From: Selenomonadaceae bacterium
GTDB lineage: Bacteria > Bacillota > Negativicutes > Selenomonadales > Selenomonadaceae
Assembly (NCBI GenBank): GCA_017553205.1
Contig: JAFZMV010000035.1
Span: 1-37,434, forward strand
DNA: 37,434 bases
Reading direction: 5' to 3'
This document shows positions 1-7,371 of this stretch, in pieces. Numbering within the stretch: the stretch's first letter is position 1; every line of letters begins with the position of its first letter. Position numbers and translations under genes: made by a program. The notes beneath the pieces were generated by a model. That model did no database searches, was not told where the DNA came from, and was given only the letters and a program-made list of their open reading frames with translations.

Positions 1-311
1 CGTTACAGAAGTTTTGAAGGTTCAATTACAGGAAAACGCTTTTCAATTAGGAGTGTGGAGATAGGAATGAGGAATTTTAACTCCCAACTCCTCCTTCCTC
101 ATTCCTCATTCCTCATTCAACTTTGCCTCTGTATTTACCGCCATACAGTCATGACTTGAATCCAATCGAGATGCTTTGGGCAAAATTGAAAACTTTTCTT
201 CACAAATGGAAAATTCGTGATGTTAAACTTTTACGAAATGTCATCAAAGCTGCTGTTTTCAGAATTTTACTTTCTGATTGTCAAGGTTGGTTTGCTCACT
301 CGGGTTACTGA
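1..311 (+). pseudogene. IS630-type transposase remnant (3' part, internally disrupted)
   Basis: The reading frame from about 123 encodes LPPYSHDLNPIEMLWAKLK, the C-terminal signature of IS630/Tc1-type DDE transposases; the Glu of NPIE is the third catalytic acidic residue. It ends at a TGA at 309-311. In a different frame, positions 1-57 read RYRSFEGSITGKRF, which resembles the region before the second catalytic Asp in this family, but the stretch that should carry that Asp is missing. The two pieces are separated by a short repeat tract (63-118). The gene starts outside the window. I see a dead insertion-sequence fragment with an internal deletion replaced by repeat DNA. The C-terminal assignment is firm; the identity of the frame-1 peptide is an inference. 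Confidence 0.75.
63..118. repeat. TTCCTCA tandem repeat with an inverted copy
   Basis: Three exact TTCCTCA units lie at 95-115. The 12-mer at 63-74 is the exact reverse complement of 95-106, so the tract can form a hairpin. It lies inside the transposase remnant and breaks its frame. Confidence 0.8.
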
Positions 312-383
312 CATTATTTTTCCAAACCAATATAGGCGTGGTGAGTGTCAAAAAAATCTCGTGAGATAATTAAATCAAAAAAC

Positions 384-412
384 TTGACAGTTAAAAATAG
401 TTAAACTAAAAT
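384..412 (+). promoter_or_regulatory. Sigma-70-type promoter for the amidase gene
   Basis: TTGACA at 384-389, a 17-base spacer and TAAAAT at 407-412. It lies 40 bases upstream of the GTG start at 453, after the transposase remnant. Confidence 0.8.
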
Positions 413-452
413 TTTTTACAACTGAAAGAAATAATTTTGGGAGTGAAGAATT

Positions 453-1091
453 GTGATAAAAAAATTTTTTTCCGCAGTCGTCGTACTGCAAATTTTTTTT
501 ATGAATTTTGTTTATGCACAGGAAATTATTGATAAACCTGTTCCCATGTCTGAAAATCGTTTAAGACTTACCCGCGAATATTCTCAAAAACATTACGGCA
601 CTTCTCAAACTGAAATTATTCCTCAAGCGGTTGTTATTCATTGGACTGCTGGACCTACTTGGGAATCAGCGTACTATACTTTTTACAACGACGACAGAGG
701 CGACGGGACTGTAAATGTTTCTTCGCAATTTATTGTTGACAGAGACGGAACAATTTACAGAATTACGCCCGAAAATTTTTTGGCTCGTCATGTTATCGGT
801 TATAATCATTGTGCGATTGGAATTGAAAATGTCGGAGGAGTCGACAACGTTGAAGATTTAACTGACGCTCAACTTGCCGCAAATATTTTTTTGATAAATT
901 ATCTTCGCGGAAAATTTCCGACGATAAAATATATTTTCGGTCATTATCAGCAGACTGCCGCCCGTGAAAGCGGTCTTTATATCGAAAATGTTCAAGGTTA
1001 TTATTCTTTGAAATCTGATCCCGGTCCGAAATTTATGGGCGAATTAAAAAAAGTTTTTGAAAATGACGGATTAATATTTTTCCCGCTCTGA
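453..1091 (+). CDS. Exported N-acetylmuramoyl-L-alanine amidase (amidase_2/PGRP fold)
   Basis: Peptidoglycan hydrolase expected to cut the bond between N-acetylmuramic acid and L-alanine outside the cytoplasm. Residues 1-22 form a signal peptide (lysines, hydrophobic core, YAQ). The zinc-amidase pattern is visible: H63 in VVIHWTAG, H164 in IFGHYQQ, and D189 in KSDPGP, the place of the third metal ligand. The segment around 91-128 (SQFIVDRDGTIYRI, then HCAIGIENVGG) is typical of the T7-lysozyme/AmpD-like family. The 212-residue length fits a single catalytic domain with no separate wall-binding domain. The start is GTG with GGGAG at 439-443 and a consensus promoter upstream. The next gene follows after 50 bases on the same strand. 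Cell-wall turnover is likely; a role against other bacteria cannot be excluded. Confidence 0.88.
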   Translation: MIKKFFSAVVVLQIFFMNFVYAQEIIDKPVPMSENRLRLTREYSQKHYGTSQTEIIPQAVVIHWTAGPTWESAYYTFYNDDRGDGTVNVSSQFIVDRDGTIYRITPENFLARHVIGYNHCAIGIENVGGVDNVEDLTDAQLAANIFLINYLRGKFPTIKYIFGHYQQTAARESGLYIENVQGYYSLKSDPGPKFMGELKKVFENDGLIFFPL

Positions 1092-1141
1092 AAATTTCTA
1101 CAAATAAAAAATTTTAACTGAAAAAATTTTGAGGATTAAAC

Positions 1142-1816
1142 ATGAAAATTGATTTTAAAAATAAAATTACCGAAGAACTTCAAGGGACAAATTTTTTTGA
1201 CAATCTGCCTGCAGAAATTCATGATTTCACTTTTAGAAAAGTTTTTGAAGAGGATCTAGACAAATTTATTTATTTTTCTTACGAAAATATTAAAACTCAT
1301 CGAGGTTTGACTGCTTATTTTCATGAAGAAACGCAGGAATATAAAGTTAAAGTAAATATCGGCTTTAATGAATTTTGTTTGACAGAGTTTTTTTCGGAAA
1401 ATTTGACTGACTACTGCAAAAAAATTTCTGACAAACTTGAAAACTTTCTTGAAAATTTTTCAAAGGGGCAATCAAAATTAAATCCTCTTATGAGATCAAA
1501 AAGATTTCTTGAATGGAATTACGGCAAAAATCTTCCCGAAAATATTGCAGGCTTTGAACTTTTTATCAGTCCTAAAAATCCCGTCGAATTTACAAACGGT
1601 TCGTGCATAGTAATAAATTACAGCGATTTTGAAACCGAAAGCGACTTTACAATTTTTTACAACATTTATACAAGAGATTTTTCAACCGAATACACTGAAA
1701 AACATGTTCCGCATATAAGTTATCTTTTTGACTCGGAAAATTTAAAAGAACTTGAACAAAAATTGAGTCAAAATCTTTCTGCGGAACTTTCCAGAATCAG
1801 AAAAAATTTACAGTGA
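1142..1816 (+). CDS. Uncharacterised protein, 224 aa
   Basis: I do not recognise this family. It is rich in Phe, Glu, Lys and Asn, has no signal peptide or membrane segment, and looks cytoplasmic. The C-terminal 25 residues (ENLKELEQKLSQNLSAELSR) are predicted helical. A Shine-Dalgarno GAGGA lies at about 1131-1135 before the ATG. It follows the amidase by 50 bases without a terminator, so the two may share a transcript. Codon use resembles the neighbours, so there is no sign of recent transfer. No function is proposed. Confidence 0.75.
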   Translation: MKIDFKNKITEELQGTNFFDNLPAEIHDFTFRKVFEEDLDKFIYFSYENIKTHRGLTAYFHEETQEYKVKVNIGFNEFCLTEFFSENLTDYCKKISDKLENFLENFSKGQSKLNPLMRSKRFLEWNYGKNLPENIAGFELFISPKNPVEFTNGSCIVINYSDFETESDFTIFYNIYTRDFSTEYTEKHVPHISYLFDSENLKELEQKLSQNLSAELSRIRKNLQ

Positions 1817-1881
1817 TTAAAATTTTCTTGCGTTGTATAATGATGTCAAGTTGCAATTATTTTCAAAAGTGAGGTGGAATT

Positions 1882-2793
1882 TTGTCTGACAGAAGAATAA
1901 TTGACTTGAGTGGCACTGACATTGAAGTTAGAGATGACGAGGTTCCAATTTCGCTGATTTATTTCGGAAAATTAACAGTGCGGGATTGGGAAGATTTATT
2001 TTTTGTCGCGGTAAAATGTTTATATACAGAATTTCCCGACGTAATAAATAAGCTCTGCAGTAAAGATTCCAGAAGAATTCTTTTTCTGCGGACTACTACT
2101 ATAGATATGATTCACCCGCGAAGAATTGCACCGATAATTTTTTTGGAAACAAAACGCACTCCTAAAGAAATTATACAAGCCATTCTGACAATTTTTCATT
2201 TTGCGGGAATAATCAACATAAACATGAAAATTGAAGTCACAAAAGTAGGTGCGGGAGATGTAATAGACTTAGAAAAAATGTTTCCGCCCGAAATTTTAAA
2301 TAAAAATCCTGTTGAAAAATTTTCTCCCGAAAAATCCCGAATCAACTTTCCAAATTTTTCGTTGGATCAAAGTATTGATGAAATGATTGCCGCTCTTGAC
2401 GCAATGGAACCAAAAAAATTTTCTCCGCAGAAAAATTTTCAAAACGACAAAAAAAATGAACTTGAAGTTCCTGTTTTCGGAAGTTTGTTTTTTCATTTGA
2501 ACGGAAAACGTTACGGACCTTTTGCGAATGAAAAATATCGTTATGTTGAATTGATGAAATGTCTTGCGGAATTTTTTCCTGACGAAATGTTGAAACAGGC
2601 GGGACGGCATATCAACAGCAAGCACAGACTGACTTTAATGCATGGAAAAAGTTATTTGTATTTTCGTGAACCCGTCATGCTCCCAAATGATTTATTTACC
2701 GATAAAGGTTTTTCTGACAACATTTTAATAGAGAATGAAAAATATTATTTAGAGAAATGCGGACTGAATTTTGAAACAGTAATGCGGGCATAA
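1882..2793 (+). CDS. Uncharacterised protein with two copies of a ~90-residue domain
   Basis: No family was recognised with confidence. Residues about 24-112 and 203-296 look like two diverged copies of one domain. Each begins near an aromatic residue and a Leu-rich helix (DWEDLFFVAVKCLYTEFPD and KYRYVELMKCLAEFFPDEM), continues through a basic Arg/Lys strand region, and ends in a helix followed by aliphatic-Gly (FAGI; KCGL). A polar linker at 130-195 joins them. Similar short domains, with Trp-x-x-Leu then Leu-Tyr and Pro, occur in Firmicute nucleic-acid-linked proteins, but I cannot name the family. The start is TTG with a strong GAGGTGG at 1870-1876. A TATAAT at 1836-1841 may be its -10 box, but no good -35 is seen. 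There is no signal peptide. Confidence 0.75.
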   Translation: MSDRRIIDLSGTDIEVRDDEVPISLIYFGKLTVRDWEDLFFVAVKCLYTEFPDVINKLCSKDSRRILFLRTTTIDMIHPRRIAPIIFLETKRTPKEIIQAILTIFHFAGIININMKIEVTKVGAGDVIDLEKMFPPEILNKNPVEKFSPEKSRINFPNFSLDQSIDEMIAALDAMEPKKFSPQKNFQNDKKNELEVPVFGSLFFHLNGKRYGPFANEKYRYVELMKCLAEFFPDEMLKQAGRHINSKHRLTLMHGKSYLYFREPVMLPNDLFTDKGFSDNILIENEKYYLEKCGLNFETVMRA

Positions 2794-2854
2794 TATATTC
2801 ACTATTTTTTCATTTTGCAGTGTTAAACTTCTGCAGATTGAGGAGGTGAAATTT

Positions 2855-4099
2855 ATGCTTGATAAAGTTATGAGATTCTTTATAACTTTAACTTTTGTAA
2901 TTGCAGGCGGTGCACTTTTAAAATTGGCAAGTCCGTTTGTAGCGACGTATATTACCACAGAATTTTTTCAAGTTGACACGGGGATATTCAGGCTGACTAT
3001 GGTAAATCTGCTCTGTATTGTGGCAGGTGCGGTTTTAGGAGGACTCGGCGGCTGGTTTGTATCTCCGTTTTTTATTCGCAAGCTGGGAAAATTTACAACA
3101 TTTGTAGAAAAAAATCTCAGCAAAATGCCTGTCACCGATGTAGTTGCAGGTGCGATCGGTTTGGCTGTTGGACTTATAATTGCAGATTTATTGGGTAATG
3201 CGTTTGCAAGAATACCTGTCGTCGGAAATTATATCCCGATTATTTTCAGTATTGTTCTCGGTTATCTCGGAATTCATTTGACTATCAAAAAGCGTAAGGA
3301 ACTCACAAAAACTTTTGATTTTATCGGACGTTTGAAAGAGGCTTTGAAAAACCGCGAAAACGAAAAGGCGGCGAATAAAAAAGAAGCTGAACCCATAAAT
3401 GCTGAAGTTGAAAAAGTTGACGAGGAAATTTTGACGGAAAATGAATCTTCCGAAATTCCGAAACCGCATGGAAAAATCAGCTTGGTTAAAGTACAAGCCG
3501 ACAAGAGCAAAAATTATAAATTACTCGACACAAATGTTATCATTGACGGGAGAATTGCGGATATTTGCAAGACCGGTTTTCTTGAGGGGACTTTGTTAAT
3601 TCCTGTTTTTGTTTTGGAAGAACTCCAGCATATTGCGGACTCCCCTTATTCTCTGCGAAGAGTACGCGGCAGACGTGGTCTTGATGTTCTTCAGCAAATG
3701 ATGGACGATGAGACTTTGAAACTTGAAGTCATGAACGTTGATTTTAATGACGTGCAGGAAGTGGACTCTAAACTTGTAAGACTTGCACAAAAAGTTGAAG
3801 GAAAAATTATTACAAACGATTTCAACTTAAATAAAGTCGCCCAACTTCGTGGCGTGGAAGTTTTGAATATTAACGATCTTTCAAACGCTGTGAAGGCTAT
3901 AGTAATTCCCGGCGAAGTCATGAGAGTTCAAGTCGTTAAAGACGGAAAAGAACCCGGTCAAGGCGTTGCTTATTTGGACGACGGTACCATGATTGTCATT
4001 GAAAACGGTCATAAATATTTGAGCCGTACTATTGCAGTTGAAGTTACTTCCGCTCTTCAAACTTCGGCGGGCAGAATGATTTTTGCAAAACCGCAGTAA
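2855..4099 (+). CDS. PIN/TRAM-domain membrane protein (YacL-like)
   Basis: An integral membrane protein of the YacL family carrying a predicted nuclease domain. The N-terminal ~145 residues hold four hydrophobic segments. A charged Glu/Lys linker follows (about 150-205), then a PIN domain opening with LLDTNVIIDGRIADI, whose Asp residues would bind metal, and continuing through VLEELQHIADS and KIITNDFNLN. A TRAM domain (about 340-400) follows, with PGQGVAYLDDGTMIVIE. The start is ATG at 2855, set by AGGAGGTG at 2841-2848; a GTG nine bases upstream lies inside that site and is unlikely. The 414-residue length is slightly above usual (~360-380) because of the linker. Relatives often sit before ispD/ispF; here a non-coding RNA follows. 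Substrate RNA is not known from sequence. Confidence 0.88.
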   Translation: MLDKVMRFFITLTFVIAGGALLKLASPFVATYITTEFFQVDTGIFRLTMVNLLCIVAGAVLGGLGGWFVSPFFIRKLGKFTTFVEKNLSKMPVTDVVAGAIGLAVGLIIADLLGNAFARIPVVGNYIPIIFSIVLGYLGIHLTIKKRKELTKTFDFIGRLKEALKNRENEKAANKKEAEPINAEVEKVDEEILTENESSEIPKPHGKISLVKVQADKSKNYKLLDTNVIIDGRIADICKTGFLEGTLLIPVFVLEELQHIADSPYSLRRVRGRRGLDVLQQMMDDETLKLEVMNVDFNDVQEVDSKLVRLAQKVEGKIITNDFNLNKVAQLRGVEVLNINDLSNAVKAIVIPGEVMRVQVVKDGKEPGQGVAYLDDGTMIVIENGHKYLSRTIAVEVTSALQTSAGRMIFAKPQ

Positions 4100-4144
4100 T
4101 TGATTTTTTGAAAAATGGTTTCTGTTTAAATAAGTTTTAAGGTC

Positions 4145-4173
4145 TTGTAATGAAAAAATTTTTATGATATTAT
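4145..4173 (+). promoter_or_regulatory. Promoter of the 6S-like RNA
   Basis: TTGTAA at 4145-4150, a 17-base spacer and TATTAT at 4168-4173 give an expected transcript start near 4180. Confidence 0.75.
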
Positions 4174-4179
4174 ACATAT

Positions 4180-4410
4180 CGAGGAGGACGGGTCTGGAAT
4201 GTGCGAGGACTTTATTGATGTCTAACCTACATAAAATTTAGGGAATCTGAATTGTTTCGGCGGATGGAGAATTATTCTAGTTTATAAGTAACAGAAACCG
4301 AACTTAAGAAACCCACCTGCAATACGCAGGTTCTAGACATTGGGAGGATACGGCGTTTTGGATGCCTTTTCAAAAAAGGGAGTGCTGATACAAGTCAGCA
4401 CCCTCTTTTT
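4180..4410 (+). ncRNA. ssrS: Probable 6S RNA
   Basis: No convincing ORF lies here, but a promoter and a terminator bracket about 230 bases that fold like 6S RNA, the regulator that binds the sigma-70 RNA polymerase holoenzyme by mimicking an open promoter. A closing stem can form between 4193-4199 and 4356-4362 (with G-U pairs). A second stem is perfect over seven bases between ATGTCTA (4218-4224) and TAGACAT (4334-4340). Inside it, the 5' side of a large bulge reads ACCTACAT then AGGGAA, and the 3' side carries a small hairpin ACCTGC/GCAGGT (4315-4320/4326-4331), as in Firmicute 6S RNAs. The apical arm spans about 4250-4310. SRP RNA, tmRNA and RNase P motifs are absent. The exact 5' end is inferred from the promoter. 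Confidence 0.75.
4372..4410. terminator. Bidirectional intrinsic terminator
   Basis: Stem 4378-4388/4395-4405 with one bulge, preceded by six A and followed by a T run. It ends the 6S-like RNA on the plus strand. Read on the minus strand it serves the converging gene ending at 4425. Confidence 0.8.
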
Positions 4411-4424
4411 GGTTTAGGGACAAA

Positions 4425-4958
4425 TTAAATTTTTTCAGGGAATTTACTGTGCGGACAACCGGCATAAATCAGCCATCTGAAAAATTCTGCACTGGCTTTT
4501 TTCAAGCCGACACAAATATTTATTCTTGGCAGTTTATAGCCTTCATGACAGTGAATTAAATTAACTCCATAATCATCGCAGTAAAGTGTACGATATTTCA
4601 TGCTGTCCCACTCTCTGTCGTCGGAATCAAAAGTCGGAATTTCTTCACTGTAGAACAAAAATTTTTTTCCGTCAGAATAATGGCGGAGTTGATAAGAGTA
4701 GTCACTTCTTTTGGAAGGAAATTTTTTTATCAACTTTCCTTTTAAGCAACTCATATCGCAAAAAGTTCTGCCGTTCAACTGCCACACACAATCTTGAATA
4801 CCTTCGCCCCAGTCTTTACGCCCGATTACATAGGCTTTTGAAAATTCCAAAGTTACGCCTTTACCAAAAGTCGGTTCTGTCCATGTGTAGATATTGTCCT
4901 CCACAATATCCAAAACTACGTTTTTTCCGTTCAAAATTTTTACGGGTTCATCAATCAT
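4425..4958 (-). CDS. Uncharacterised protein, 177 aa
   Basis: Not recognised. A cytoplasmic-looking protein without signal peptide or membrane span, rich in Asp, Tyr, Trp and Cys. Features include VWQLNGRTFCDMSCLKGK, a Ser/Tyr-rich middle and a C-terminal AEFFRWLIYAGCPHSKFP. There are six or so cysteines, but no paired CxxC motif. The likely start is ATG at 4958 with GGTGA about five bases upstream; GTG and TTG codons four and three codons earlier in frame are less likely. It is transcribed alone, converges on the 6S-like RNA with which it shares a terminator, and is divergent from the NlpC/P60 gene. No function can be inferred from context. Confidence 0.7.
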   Translation of the reverse strand: MIDEPVKILNGKNVVLDIVEDNIYTWTEPTFGKGVTLEFSKAYVIGRKDWGEGIQDCVWQLNGRTFCDMSCLKGKLIKKFPSKRSDYSYQLRHYSDGKKFLFYSEEIPTFDSDDREWDSMKYRTLYCDDYGVNLIHCHEGYKLPRINICVGLKKASAEFFRWLIYAGCPHSKFPEKI

Positions 4959-5069
4959 ATTTTTCACCAACTTTACAAAAATTTTGTTTAAAACGGTGAA
5001 ATTATATTTTTTATTCCGTCATGCGTCAAATTTTCTTTGATTATTCATACATAAATCAGAATAAAGGTT

Positions 5070-5075
5070 TATAAT
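5070..5075 (+). promoter_or_regulatory. Possible -10 box for the NlpC/P60 gene
   Basis: A perfect TATAAT lies 51 bases before the ATG at 5127. The matching -35 region is weak, so this is tentative. The 4959-5126 gap holds nothing else that I can recognise. Confidence 0.4.
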
Positions 5076-5126
5076 CCCGCTTAGTTTTTGTAGGAAAATA
5101 TTTTTTAAAGGATGTGTTGTTAAGTT

Positions 5127-5795
5127 ATGCGGTTTATCCGAGTGATATTTACAGCGTTTTTTTTGATGGTTTTTTGTAGTGCGGTGACTTTTGCTGAAGG
5201 AATGCTCAGAATGGGAGATCAAGGTGCGGAGGTTGCCGAAGTTCAAGGGAGGCTTGCTTCATTAGGTTATGATGTTGTCGCTGACGGAGATTTTGGTCCC
5301 GCAACGGCAGATGCGATTAAAGATTTTCAGACATTGAACGGAATACAGGCTGACGGTCTTATCGGTCCAACAACTTATATGGCTCTTCTCGGTAAAGATA
5401 TGCCCGATATCAGTCGCGGTTCAAGCTATATCAGTCGCAGAATTATTTCAACTTCAATGCAGTACATGGGTGTGCCGTATGTTTTCGGCGGAACAAGTCC
5501 CATTTACGGTTTTGACTGCTCAGGTTATGTTCAATATGTTTTTGCACAGGCGGGAATCAGCCTTCCAAGAACAGCTGACGCACAATTTGAAGTCGGTACG
5601 CCAATTTCAACTACAGACCTTTTGCCCGGCGATGCAGTTTTCTTCACAACTTATACTTATGGAGCCTCGCATGTAGGAATTTATATCGGTGACGGTAACT
5701 TTATTCATGCAAGTTCAAGTCGCGGAGTCACCATTTCTTCATTGTCTTCATCTTATTACAGCACTCATTATATCGGAGCTCGCAGAATGCTCTAA
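5127..5795 (+). CDS. Exported NlpC/P60 peptidoglycan endopeptidase with PG-binding domain
   Basis: A secreted cysteine peptidase that should cleave peptide stems of peptidoglycan. Residues 1-24 form a signal peptide ending AEG. A PG_binding_1 domain follows (about 28-90: GDQGAEVAEVQGRLASLGY and DGDFGPATADAIKDFQ). The NlpC/P60 domain (about 105-222) has catalytic C131 in GFDCSGYVQYVF, H182 in SHVGIYIGDG and the third-position H194 in FIHAS. The 222-residue length fits one binding and one catalytic domain. The ATG is the only sensible start because an in-frame stop lies two codons upstream; AAAGGA at 5107-5112 is 14 bases away, a long spacing. It is likely monocistronic, with a terminator at 5839-5876. 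Confidence 0.9.
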   Translation: MRFIRVIFTAFFLMVFCSAVTFAEGMLRMGDQGAEVAEVQGRLASLGYDVVADGDFGPATADAIKDFQTLNGIQADGLIGPTTYMALLGKDMPDISRGSSYISRRIISTSMQYMGVPYVFGGTSPIYGFDCSGYVQYVFAQAGISLPRTADAQFEVGTPISTTDLLPGDAVFFTTYTYGASHVGIYIGDGNFIHASSSRGVTISSLSSSYYSTHYIGARRML

Positions 5796-5838
5796 CGAGG
5801 TTTCAAAAAAATTTGATGATGTAAAAAAAATTCTATTG

Positions 5839-5876
5839 AAAAGACCTTCGCACAATTTTTCGGCGAGGGTCTTTTT
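5839..5876 (+). terminator. Intrinsic terminator before gltX
   Basis: A 13-bp stem, 5839-5851 with 5863-5875 (one G-U pair), ends in five T. It closes the NlpC/P60 transcript. Confidence 0.85.
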
Positions 5877-5909
5877 CATGAAAAAAATTTTTATACGGAG
5901 ATGACATTT

Positions 5910-7244
5910 ATGAAAAAAATTCGTACACGTTTTGCACCAAGTCCGACAGGCTATATGCATATCGGAAATTTAAGAACTGCTCTTTATGCTTATCTTTTTG
6001 CAAAATCTCAAGGCGGAGATTTTATTTTGAGAATCGAGGACACAGATCGTGCCCGTTATGTTGAAGATGCTGTTGAATTTATCGAAAAAACTTTGGCGGC
6101 TGCTAAAATTATTCCCGATGAAGGTCCTCATCAAGGCGGAAATTTTGCACCGTATGTTCAAAGCGAACGCATGGAAACTTACAAAAAATACGCTGAACAA
6201 CTTGTTAAAGAAGGTCATGCATATTACGAAGAATCCGAAAACGGAGTTGCCATTCGTCAAAAAATGCCTGAAACCGGTGAAACAACTTTTTTTGATGTTC
6301 TGCACGGAAATATCACTATCGCAAATTCCGAACTTGAAGATCAAATTTTGCTGAAGAGTGACGGACTGCCGACTTATAATTTTGCGAACGTTATCGACGA
6401 TCATTTAATGGAAATTTCTCATATAATTCGCGGCACTGAATTTATAACTTCAACGCCGAAACATGTTTTGCTTTATCAATATTTCGGCTGGGAAATTCCA
6501 ACTTTTATTCATCTTGCTCCCGTCATGGGAAAATCTGACGACGGAACAATTTCAAAACTCAGCAAGCGTCATGGTGCAACAAGTTTTAACGATTTAATTG
6601 ACATGGGATATTTGCCTGAAGCTATTACAAATTATGTTGCCCTGCTCGGTTGGAATCCGAAATCTAATCAAGAAATTTTTTCCATGCAGGAACTTATTGA
6701 AAAATTCAGTCTGGAAGGTTTGAGCAAATCGCCCGCAGTTTTCGATTATGATAAACTTGACTGGATGAGCGGAGAATATTTTAAGGTCATGAGCGACGAA
6801 GATTTTGCAAAAGCCGCCGAAAAATATTTTGCTGAAATTCCCGACGACAAGAAAATTTATCTTGCAAGTTTGATTAAAACTCGCGTTTCAAAACTTTCTG
6901 AAATTCCCGACATGATAAAATTTTTGTCGGTTCTGCCTGATTTTGACATTGAACTTTTCACGAACAAAAGAAATAAAATTACTCCCGAAAAATCCGCAGA
7001 AATTATTTCTCCCGCGATTGAAATTTTGGAAAATATTTCTGTCTGGACTTTTGAAAATCTTCATGAAAAAATTTCTGCGTTTATCGAAAAATCCGGACAA
7101 AAAACAGGTACGATTATGTGGCCCTTAAGAATTGCACTTGCCATGCAAAAAGTTACTCCCGGCGGAGTGACAGAAATTTTATATCTTCTCGGAAAAGAAA
7201 AATCTGTTGAACGTTTAAAATTTTCGCTGGAAAAATTAAGCTAA
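5910..7244 (+). CDS. gltX: Glutamyl-tRNA synthetase
   Basis: Class I aminoacyl-tRNA synthetase that charges tRNA with glutamate using ATP in the cytoplasm. The HIGH-type motif is FAPSPTGYMHIGNLRTALYA near the N terminus, and the KMSKS-type motif is SKLSKRHG. Between them lie the usual GluRS blocks DGLPTYNFANVIDDH, IRGTEFITSTPKH and GWEIPTFIHLAPV. A helical anticodon-binding region makes up the C-terminal third. At 444 residues it is somewhat shorter than the usual ~480. The ATG at 5910 is preferred because GGAG at 5897-5900 is nine bases upstream; the in-frame ATG at 5901 directly abuts that site. Whether the enzyme is discriminating, or also charges tRNA-Gln, cannot be read from the sequence. 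Terminators flank it, so it is probably monocistronic. Confidence 0.95.
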   Translation: MKKIRTRFAPSPTGYMHIGNLRTALYAYLFAKSQGGDFILRIEDTDRARYVEDAVEFIEKTLAAAKIIPDEGPHQGGNFAPYVQSERMETYKKYAEQLVKEGHAYYEESENGVAIRQKMPETGETTFFDVLHGNITIANSELEDQILLKSDGLPTYNFANVIDDHLMEISHIIRGTEFITSTPKHVLLYQYFGWEIPTFIHLAPVMGKSDDGTISKLSKRHGATSFNDLIDMGYLPEAITNYVALLGWNPKSNQEIFSMQELIEKFSLEGLSKSPAVFDYDKLDWMSGEYFKVMSDEDFAKAAEKYFAEIPDDKKIYLASLIKTRVSKLSEIPDMIKFLSVLPDFDIELFTNKRNKITPEKSAEIISPAIEILENISVWTFENLHEKISAFIEKSGQKTGTIMWPLRIALAMQKVTPGGVTEILYLLGKEKSVERLKFSLEKLS

Positions 7245-7266
7245 AAAAATCTTTTCTGTAAAAAAA

Positions 7267-7296
7267 TCCCGGCAATGTTGTCGGGATAATTTTTTA
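7267..7296 (+). terminator. Intrinsic terminator after gltX
   Basis: Stem TCCCGGCA (7267-7274) with TGTCGGGA (7279-7286), including a G-U pair, followed by a T run. Confidence 0.85.
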
Positions 7297-7371
7297 AACG
7301 GCAGAAAAGTTTCTAATAAAAATTTAAATTTCTTAAAATATCATGACGAAAAATTTTGAAAGGAATGTACA

